A DNA stretch of 64,000 bases from NCBI RefSeq assembly GCF_013114825.1, contig NZ_JAAVLX010000005.1, forward strand, positions 62,001-126,000. Reading direction: 5' to 3'. This document shows positions 58,435 to 64,000 of the stretch, in pieces (the first letter of the stretch is position 1; each line of letters starts with the position of its first letter). The stretch is from Bradyrhizobium australiense (GTDB lineage Bacteria; Pseudomonadota; Alphaproteobacteria; Rhizobiales; Xanthobacteraceae). The position numbers were made by a program, and so were the translations under genes. Under the pieces are notes generated by a model. The model had not been told where the DNA came from and searched no databases. It was given only the letters and a program-made list of their open reading frames with translations.

Positions 58435-58572
58435 TGTGCAGGCGCGAAAAGGGTCGTGGTGCGCGGCGATGCGCTTGCGCCGGTGTTGTGGCTATTCGGG
58501 CGAAAGCGGTTTGCGCTGGGCCGGCAACCGCTGCAATATGGCGCCGCTCGAAAACCGGGAATTGGAGATACG

Positions 58573-60882
58573 ATGGCAGCTCCCATCAAGTTCGGCGTCG
58601 GTCAAAGCGTTCTTCGCAAGGAAGACGACGCGCTCATTCGCGGCAAAGGCCGCTATACCGACGACCATTCGCCGCAGCCGGCGTTGCATGCGCTGATGCT
58701 GCGCTCGCCGCATGCGCATGCGAAATTCACCCTTAACGTCACCAAGGCCCGCGGGATGCCGGGCGTGTCGTTGATTCTGACCGCGGCCGAAGTCGCCGAT
58801 CTCGGTGATCTGCCGTGCCTGTTCAACCTGGAAACCGATCCGTTCACCGGCCCGCCATACCCGATCCTCTGCAAGGACGAGGTTCGCCATGTCGGCGACG
58901 CCGTGGCTTTCGTGGTCGCCGATACCATTGACCAGGCGCGCGACGCGATCGAGGCGATCGACGTCAAATGGACGCCGCTTTCATCGGTCATCGGCGTCGT
59001 CAATGCGGTGAAGCCGGGCGCGCCCCAGGTCTGGCCCGACAAGCCCGGCAACGTGCTGTTCGACGTGTCGATCGGCGACAAAAAGGCGGCTGAGGCGGCC
59101 TTTGCCAAGGCGCATGCGGTTGCCGAGATATCGATCGTCAACCCGCGTGTCATCACCAACTTCATGGAGACGCGCGCTGCGGTCGCCGAATACGACGCCA
59201 AGCGCGATCACCTGACGCTGACCATCGGCAGCCAGGGCAGCCACCGCCTGCGCGAAATCCTGTGCGGCATGGTGCTGAAGATTCCGATGGAAAAGATGCG
59301 GGTGATCTGCCCCGACGTCGGCGGCGGCTTCGGCACAAAACTGTTTCCCTATCGCGAATACGCGCTGATTTCTGTGGCGGCGCGCAAACTGCGCAAGACT
59401 ATCAAATGGACCGCCGATCGCTCCGATCACTTCATGGGCGACGCGCAGGGCCGCGACAACGTTACGACTGCGAAGATGGCGCTGGCCGAAGACGGCAGGT
59501 TCCTGGGCATGGATGTCGATCTGATGGGCGACATGGGCGCCTATCTCTCGACCTTCGGGCCCTACATCCCCCATGGCGGCGCCGGCATGCTGCCCGGTCT
59601 CTACGACATCCAGGCCTTCCATTGCCGCGTGCGCACCGTGTTCACCAACACCGTGCCGGTCGACGCCTATCGCGGCGCCGGGCGCCCCGAAGCGGCGTAT
59701 GTGGTCGAACGTCTGGTCGATGCGGCGGCGCGCAAGCTTGGGATGACGCCGGATGCGATCCGGCGCAAGAATTTCATTCCGCCGAAGGCGATGCCTTACA
59801 AGACTGCAACCGGCAAGGTCTACGATTCCGGCGACTTCACCGCGCATATGAAGCGCGCGATGGAAGTCGCGAATTGGAAGGAATTTCCCAAGCGCGCCAA
59901 GGCGGCGAAGAAGCAAGGTCTCGTGCGCGGCATCGGCATGTCCTGCTATGTCGAGGTATGCGGCACGATGGGCGAAGAGACCGCCAATGTCGCGCTCGAT
60001 CCCAACGGCGACATCAACATCCTGATCGGCACCCAGTCGAGCGGGCAGGGCCACCAGACTGCCTATGCGCAGCTCGTTGCCGAGCAGTTCGGCGTGCCGC
60101 CCGAGCGCGTCCATATCCTGCAGGGCGACACCGACAAGATCGCCACCGGGCTCGGTACCGGCGGCTCGGCATCGATCCCGACCGGCGGGGTCAGCGTCGA
60201 GCGCGCCACCCGCGAACTCGGCAACAAGCTAAAGGAGATCGCGGCGGAAGCGCTGGAGACCAGCGCCGGCGACCTCGAGATCAGCAATGGCGTCGTGCGC
60301 ATCGCCGGCACCGACCGCTCGATCAGCTTCGCCGACCTCGCGAAGCGTCCGGACATCGATCCCTCGAAACTGAATGCGAGTGCGACGTTTGCGCAGGCCG
60401 ACGGCACCTACCCGAACGGCACGCATCTCGCCGAGGTCGAGATCGATCCCGCCACCGGCATCATCAGAATCGTCAATTACGTCATCGTCGACGATTTCGG
60501 CGTCACGCTTAATCCGCTGCTGCTGGCCGGCCAGGTGCATGGCGGGGCGATGCAGGGCATCGGTCAGGCCTTGATGGAGCAGGCGGTCTATAGCGCAACC
60601 GACGGCCAGCTCGTCACCGGCACCTTCATGGATTACGCGGTGCCGCGGGCTTCCGACGGCCCGTCATTCCACTTCGAAACACACAACGTGCCGTGCACGA
60701 CCAATCCGCTTGGCGTCAAGGGTGCGGGCGAGGCGGGCGCGATCGGCTCCTGCCCCGCGGTGGTCAACGCGATCATCGAGGGGCTGTGGCGCGAGTACAA
60801 GATCGATCACATCGACATGCCGGCCACCGCCGAGCGGGTCTGGATCGCAATCCGCGAGGCGCAGCGTCATCACAATCTCTGA
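58573..60882 (+). CDS. CoxL-like (form II) molybdenum hydroxylase large subunit
   Basis: The molybdopterin-binding subunit of a xanthine dehydrogenase-family enzyme. The active-site loop reads AYRGAGR (residues 365-371), the signature of 'form II' CoxL, not the AYRCSFR of true CO dehydrogenase. The catalytic glutamate is Glu720 in GAGEAG. QGSHRLREI, DVGGGFGTK and GTQSSGQGHQTAY are family cofactor motifs. At 769 residues it is complete; ATG 58573 (MAAPIKFGVG) has GGAGATACG upstream. No CoxS iron-sulfur or CoxM FAD gene lies within the window, which is unusual. A c-type cytochrome gene follows about 120 bp later. Aldehyde or heterocycle oxidation is as likely as CO. Confidence 0.9.
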   Translation: MAAPIKFGVGQSVLRKEDDALIRGKGRYTDDHSPQPALHALMLRSPHAHAKFTLNVTKARGMPGVSLILTAAEVADLGDLPCLFNLETDPFTGPPYPILCKDEVRHVGDAVAFVVADTIDQARDAIEAIDVKWTPLSSVIGVVNAVKPGAPQVWPDKPGNVLFDVSIGDKKAAEAAFAKAHAVAEISIVNPRVITNFMETRAAVAEYDAKRDHLTLTIGSQGSHRLREILCGMVLKIPMEKMRVICPDVGGGFGTKLFPYREYALISVAARKLRKTIKWTADRSDHFMGDAQGRDNVTTAKMALAEDGRFLGMDVDLMGDMGAYLSTFGPYIPHGGAGMLPGLYDIQAFHCRVRTVFTNTVPVDAYRGAGRPEAAYVVERLVDAAARKLGMTPDAIRRKNFIPPKAMPYKTATGKVYDSGDFTAHMKRAMEVANWKEFPKRAKAAKKQGLVRGIGMSCYVEVCGTMGEETANVALDPNGDINILIGTQSSGQGHQTAYAQLVAEQFGVPPERVHILQGDTDKIATGLGTGGSASIPTGGVSVERATRELGNKLKEIAAEALETSAGDLEISNGVVRIAGTDRSISFADLAKRPDIDPSKLNASATFAQADGTYPNGTHLAEVEIDPATGIIRIVNYVIVDDFGVTLNPLLLAGQVHGGAMQGIGQALMEQAVYSATDGQLVTGTFMDYAVPRASDGPSFHFETHNVPCTTNPLGVKGAGEAGAIGSCPAVVNAIIEGLWREYKIDHIDMPATAERVWIAIREAQRHHNL

Positions 60883-61002
60883 AATTTTGCCGCGCATGGG
60901 GGAATAAAGCCCCATGCGCGGGATTCGAACGAGAGATGGCCGCGACCGCACCTACGGTCGCGGCGTCGTTTTGGAAACTCTTGCGAGACGGAGAATTGGC
61001 CG

Positions 61003-61452
61003 ATGAAGCGGATCGTGATTGCCGTGGGGACCTTGTTGCTCGCGACCGGCGTCGTGCTTGCACAGCAGGATGTAGCCGTCCGGCAGCAGAACCAGATGAA
61101 GTCGCAGGGCAAGGCCATGTACGGCGTCATCCTCAAGATGGTGAAGGGCGAAACGCCGTACGATCAGGCCGCGGTCAACGCCGCCCTCACGGCGCTCGAG
61201 GCCGACGTGAGCAAGATTCCCACCGCCTTTAACGTGAATCCGAAGGAAGACGTGGTAAATGCCAGCTTTGGATCGTCGCAGAAGATCTGGCAGAACAAGG
61301 CGGATTTCGACGCGAAGGTGCCGCCTGTTAGCAAGGCGATCGCGGATGCCAAGGGAACGGCCAAGGACGCCGCCAGCCTGAAGGTCGCGTTCGACGCCAT
61401 CCAGGCGAAGTGCACCGACTGCCACGAGACCTATCGCATCAAGCTCAAGTGA
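61003..61452 (+). CDS. Periplasmic cytochrome c556 (c'-family four-helix cytochrome)
   Basis: A signal peptide (MKRIVIAVGTLLLATGVVLA) is followed by a helical domain and a C-terminal heme site: Cys137-x2-Cys140-His141 (CTDCHETYRIK). An early Met in QNQMKSQGKAM is placed where cytochrome c556 has its sixth ligand, so it should be low-spin rather than high-spin c'. The mature length of about 129 residues fits. It lies about 120 bp after the CoxL-like gene and is closed by a strong terminator, so it may take electrons from that enzyme; this is inference. Confidence 0.92.
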   Translation: MKRIVIAVGTLLLATGVVLAQQDVAVRQQNQMKSQGKAMYGVILKMVKGETPYDQAAVNAALTALEADVSKIPTAFNVNPKEDVVNASFGSSQKIWQNKADFDAKVPPVSKAIADAKGTAKDAASLKVAFDAIQAKCTDCHETYRIKLK

Positions 61453-61470
61453 TTCATTAAGCAGCTAAAC

Positions 61471-61505
61471 AAAAGGGGGACGGACGTTTGAAACGTCCGC
61501 CCCTT
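61471..61505. terminator. Stem-loop terminator between cytochrome and CHRD genes
   Basis: AAAAGGGGGACGGACG, loop TTTGAAA, CGTCCGCCCCTT pair into a long GC stem with one bulge, with A- and T-rich ends. It lies between convergent genes. Confidence 0.8.
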
Positions 61506-61525
61506 CGTCGTTCAGGCGGTGAGGC

Positions 61526-61945
61526 TTACTTGGTCACCTGACCGCGGATTTCGCCGCCCGGATTGGCTGCGGTGTGGATGTTGATGTAGTACTTGCCGGC
61601 CATAAGATCGGCGGCCTGCGCATCGGTGAGCGTGGCGCTGCCCTCGACCGGGCTCGATGTCGCATTGGGAATGGCGACTGCGACACCGGCGTTCTTGCCG
61701 GCTTCGGCGGGACCATGGAAATGCGCGGCAGTGGCAGGGCCGGACAGGCCGGAGTAGTTCAATTTCCAGCTCAGCTTCTTGCTGGCGGGATCGTAGTCGA
61801 GCTCGGCGGTGCCCTTGCCGGCACTGGTGTTCGGCGGCACTTCGGCCTTGCCGTCGAGCGTCGCCTTCATCTTGTCCGCGAAGGCTGAGCCGGCAAATAA
61901 CACCGCTACACCGAGCGCGAGCGTGGCAATCATCGTCTTCGACAT
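61526..61945 (-). CDS. Secreted CHRD-domain protein (139 aa)
   Basis: A signal peptide (MSKTMIATLALGVAVLFAGSAFA) is followed by a single CHRD (chordin-like) domain: KATLDGKAEVPPN, the strand LSWKLNYSGLSGPATAAHFHG with its family histidines, and the ending YYINIHTAANPGGEIRGQV split around the final turn. CHRD domains in bacteria are periplasmic with unknown roles; the histidine-rich face suggests metal or ligand binding. ATG 61945 is chosen because GGGAGAA precedes it; an upstream ATG would put a polar leader before the signal. Single gene, convergent with the cytochrome. Confidence 0.9.
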   Translation of the reverse strand: MSKTMIATLALGVAVLFAGSAFADKMKATLDGKAEVPPNTSAGKGTAELDYDPASKKLSWKLNYSGLSGPATAAHFHGPAEAGKNAGVAVAIPNATSSPVEGSATLTDAQAADLMAGKYYINIHTAANPGGEIRGQVTK

Positions 61946-62103
61946 GGCGTTTCTCCCTGTTGACGTCGACAGTCTCAAAACAACATTTTCCCGGATTTAT
62001 TCCCTGAACGCGGCCAAACGCCCGAAAATTTGATGGCAGCTTATGACGTAAAGTGCGGCCATACTGGCCACTGATTTTGCAAACCGTGACAATGGATCGG
62101 TGA

Positions 62104-63036
62104 ATGCTGCGACGAACTCTCCTAGGGCTAATTTTGGTAGGCGCCGCGGGCGCCAGCATCGTCTGGTGGCTGACGATCCCGGCGGTCGTTGCCCCGGTTT
62201 CGCTTTCTTCCCGCACGCCGAACCTTGCCAATGGCCTCACAACGTTCAATGCCGGAGGCTGTTCCTCCTGCCACGCCGTTCCCAACCAGCCCGATCGGCT
62301 GAAACTGGGCGGCGGGCTCGCAATGCGATCGCCGTTCGGGACGTTTTACGTTCCCAATATCTCGCCTGATCCTACCTACGGTATCGGCCGATGGAGCGAA
62401 GCGGATTTCGTGACCGCGGTGCTCAAGGGTACTTCGCCGGAAGGCGTGCATTATTTTCCGGCATTTCCATACGTGTCCTACCAGAACGCGACCGTCGACG
62501 ACGTTCGCGACCTCTTTGCCTATCTGAAGTCGCTTGCGCCGGTGGCCGGCAAGCCGCGCGACCACGACGTGCCATTTCCGTTCAATATCCGCCGCAATGT
62601 CGGCATCTGGAAATGGCTGTTCATGGACGACAGGCCTTTCACGGCGGACCCTTCGCGTTCGGCGTCATGGAATCGCGGCGCCTACCTCGTCAACGGTCTC
62701 GGCCATTGCGCCGAGTGCCACAGCCCGCGCAACTTCCTCGGCGGCATCGTCGAGGCGCAACGCTTCGCAGGCGGGCCCAATCCGGAAGGTGAGGGCTGGG
62801 TACCCAACATCACCCAGAAGACATTGGCCGAGTGGAGCGCGAAGGACATCGCCTACTTTCTCGAAACCGGGCAGACGCCGGACGGCGACACCGCCGGCGG
62901 CCCGATGGCGCGCGTCATCAGGAACACGTCGCAATTATCGCCGGAGGATCGTGCCGCCATCGCGGAATATCTGAAGTCGCTGCCGCCGGTCGAGGGACCG
63001 CCGCGGCCGAAGAAGAAGGACGCAGAAAAGTCGTGA
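62104..63036 (+). CDS. Diheme cytochrome c (310 aa)
   Basis: A membrane-anchored or exported protein with an N-terminal helix (LLGLILVGAAGASIVWWL) and two class I c-type heme domains. Heme sites are Cys53-x2-Cys56-His57 (CSSCHAV) and Cys202-x2-Cys205-His206 (CAECHSP). FGTFYVPNISPDPTYGIG after heme 1 and EGWVPNITQ after heme 2 resemble cytochrome subunits of periplasmic alcohol, gluconate and aldehyde dehydrogenases. It may accept electrons from the CoxL-like enzyme encoded 1.2 kb upstream; no dehydrogenase flanks it directly. ATG 62104 is used. Confidence 0.9.
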   Translation: MLRRTLLGLILVGAAGASIVWWLTIPAVVAPVSLSSRTPNLANGLTTFNAGGCSSCHAVPNQPDRLKLGGGLAMRSPFGTFYVPNISPDPTYGIGRWSEADFVTAVLKGTSPEGVHYFPAFPYVSYQNATVDDVRDLFAYLKSLAPVAGKPRDHDVPFPFNIRRNVGIWKWLFMDDRPFTADPSRSASWNRGAYLVNGLGHCAECHSPRNFLGGIVEAQRFAGGPNPEGEGWVPNITQKTLAEWSAKDIAYFLETGQTPDGDTAGGPMARVIRNTSQLSPEDRAAIAEYLKSLPPVEGPPRPKKKDAEKS

Positions 63037-63058
63037 CGGAAAATAACGTCGCGCGCCG

Positions 63059-63856
63059 TTAGGGCGTCAGAGCCGCGGTAATCGGCTCGCGCCTTTCCGG
63101 CAGGGTGGGCACGATCGTCAACGGCTTGCGCGGCACGGGCGGCGACGTGGCGCTTTTGCTCCGTCGCAAATCCGTAGCACGCTTGGTGGCCGCGATGTCG
63201 GCCAACGGGCGATCGGAATCGGCCATGCGGTACAGCACCAAGCCGCGATCGAAATAGGCGGCGGCGAAGCGCGGATAATATTGAACACCCAGATTGTACG
63301 TGGCGAACGCCGGTACAGGCTCGAAGCGGCCGAGGGCGGCGGTGGCCAATTCCTTCGCTGCGGAGGCCAGTGCGACCGCTCCGCCGGTTGAAGCCTCTCC
63401 ATCACGCTGGATGCGTACTTCGTCCTGCGCCGGAGCATCGGGCTGCGCGGCCGCAACTTCTTGCGCGCCGCTGGCAGTTCTGTCGGCCAGCATTTCGGCG
63501 GCGCCGGGCGGCTTTGAAAACAACCCGAACACGGTGTAGCCGCCGACCAGCACCGCGGAAATGACCGTTGCCGCCATCGTGTTGGAGGCGACCTTTCGTA
63601 CGGTCTCGTAGGTGCGGATCGCATTCGTGGCAGGTGGCTGCAGCGCAATGGCCAGTAGTTCATCGTAGGTCGCGCGCTGCTCGGCATCAGTCAGGATATC
63701 ATAGGCGCGCACCAATTCCCTGAATCTCAGCGCAGCATCGGGATTGTCGGGATTGACATCGGGATGGGTCGACTTCGCGGCCTTGCGGAACGCCTTCCGC
63801 AATTCCTCCGCGTCATCGCTCGGAAGCGCTCCGAGCAAATCGTACAGCGTCCCCAT
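63059..63856 (-). CDS. Membrane-anchored J-domain protein (265 aa)
   Basis: An N-terminal J domain (residues 1-70) with the DnaK-activating tripeptide His31-Pro32-Asp33 (STHPDVN) and helix YDILTDAEQRATYDELL. A membrane helix follows near 94-115 (MAATVISAVLVGGYTVFGLF), then an Ala/Glu-rich linker, a short segment FATYNLGVQYYPRFAAAYFDRGL that resembles a tetratricopeptide repeat, and a basic/proline tail. It is not DnaJ itself, as it lacks the glycine-rich and zinc regions. It would recruit DnaK to the membrane. ATG 63856 is used. Confidence 0.87.
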   Translation of the reverse strand: MGTLYDLLGALPSDDAEELRKAFRKAAKSTHPDVNPDNPDAALRFRELVRAYDILTDAEQRATYDELLAIALQPPATNAIRTYETVRKVASNTMAATVISAVLVGGYTVFGLFSKPPGAAEMLADRTASGAQEVAAAQPDAPAQDEVRIQRDGEASTGGAVALASAAKELATAALGRFEPVPAFATYNLGVQYYPRFAAAYFDRGLVLYRMADSDRPLADIAATKRATDLRRSKSATSPPVPRKPLTIVPTLPERREPITAALTP

Positions 63857-63979
63857 GGTGGTACTCGCGACTGTTTCCCCCTCGGAACGTGCCCCGCCGC
63901 GGAGCTTCCGATTGACGACGCCCTAGGTAATGAAAAATATCAAGGCGGTAGGATGATCCTCTTATGGCAAAAGCATGCC

Positions 63980-64000
63980 ATGGTTAACGCCGTTAACCAT
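63980..64000. promoter_or_regulatory. Palindrome of two inverted CtrA half-sites
   Basis: ATGGTTAAC-GCC-GTTAACCAT is a perfect 9-bp inverted repeat. Each arm holds the octamer TTAACCAT, known as a CtrA half-motif in alphaproteobacteria. The full CtrA site TTAA-7 bases-TTAA is not matched, since the spacing here is 5. It lies at the end of the window, about 125 bp from the J-domain gene start, and could serve that gene or one beyond. Confidence 0.4.

Noticed and set aside
58456..58572. 39-residue N-terminal extension of the CoxL-like protein
   Set aside because: It begins right after the terminator and reads as Arg/Gly-rich sequence; ATG 58573 has the ribosome site and family start.
58981..60114. 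377-residue open frame on minus inside the CoxL-like gene
   Set aside because: Antisense shadow of a conserved coding region; no ribosome site.
63860..63950. Possible EcfG-like site upstream of the J-protein gene
   Set aside because: The best match on minus is GGAAG-15-CGTT, with one mismatch and spacing too short.

Overview
The window reads as chromosome of a Bradyrhizobium-type alphaproteobacterium (Nitrobacteraceae; Rhodopseudomonas or Afipia are less likely alternatives). The reasons are the GC-rich third-codon bias, dispersed palindromic repeats of the kind I associate with Bradyrhizobium (about 1231-1357, 8181-8307, 33782-33869), a complete hopanoid locus with the C-2 methylase gene hpnP, and LPS genes that fit a mannose- and diaminoglucose-containing lipid A. 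I found no tRNA, rRNA, CRISPR array, insertion sequence or prophage. The genes are dense and look native.

Region by region. (1) 1-1222: the 3' part of a UxaA/GarD-type sugar acid dehydratase. (2) 1464-8153: a three-gene operon encoding a transglutaminase-DUF2126 protein, a circularly permuted ATP-grasp fused to an alpha-E domain, and a second transglutaminase-like protein. The family is known from comparative genomics and predicted to make or trim a peptide, but its product is unknown to me. (3) 8331-11234: a chemoreceptor (minus strand) and a small membrane protein. (4) 11400-15287: eutB, hpnP, eutC, with the hopanoid methylase lying between the two ethanolamine ammonia-lyase subunits. (5) 15687-20435: an RND/MMPL lipid-exporter-like protein, an unrecognised 352-residue protein and two small secreted proteins. 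(6) 20629-33769: the hopanoid locus hpnC-hpnD-hpnE-shc-hpnG on plus, hpnH and ispH on minus, then hpnN and hpnO on plus with a DUF2147 gene between them. (7) 33907-36960: GFA protein, fumarylacetoacetase-family protein and an MsbA-like ABC exporter. (8) 37065-57380: envelope polysaccharide region: galE, an LpsB/LpcC-like glycosyltransferase, waaF, hldD, hldE, two tandem O-antigen ligase-like genes, a CapD/WbpM-type dehydratase, a glycosyltransferase, a WecA-like initiating transferase, a flippase-like membrane protein, a UDP-glucuronate 4-epimerase, manC, a GnnA/GnnB-like pair and murJ. (9) 57540-63856: an outer membrane beta-barrel protein, an orphan CoxL-like molybdenum subunit, cytochrome c556, a CHRD protein, a diheme cytochrome c and a membrane-anchored J-domain protein.

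How they fit together. HpnC/D/E make squalene from farnesyl diphosphate, Shc cyclises it, HpnH and HpnG build and open adenosylhopane, HpnO aminates the side chain, HpnP methylates C-2, and HpnN moves hopanoids outward. IspH supplies the C5 precursors. The neighbouring LPS genes make heptose, mannose and possibly 3-amino sugar precursors, assemble the core, and start, modify and ligate O-antigen. Some Bradyrhizobium strains link a hopanoid covalently to lipid A, so the two large regions plausibly serve the same outer membrane. The less understood parts are the transglutaminase/ATP-grasp operon, the second RND protein with its 352-residue neighbour, and the orphan CoxL/cytochrome group.
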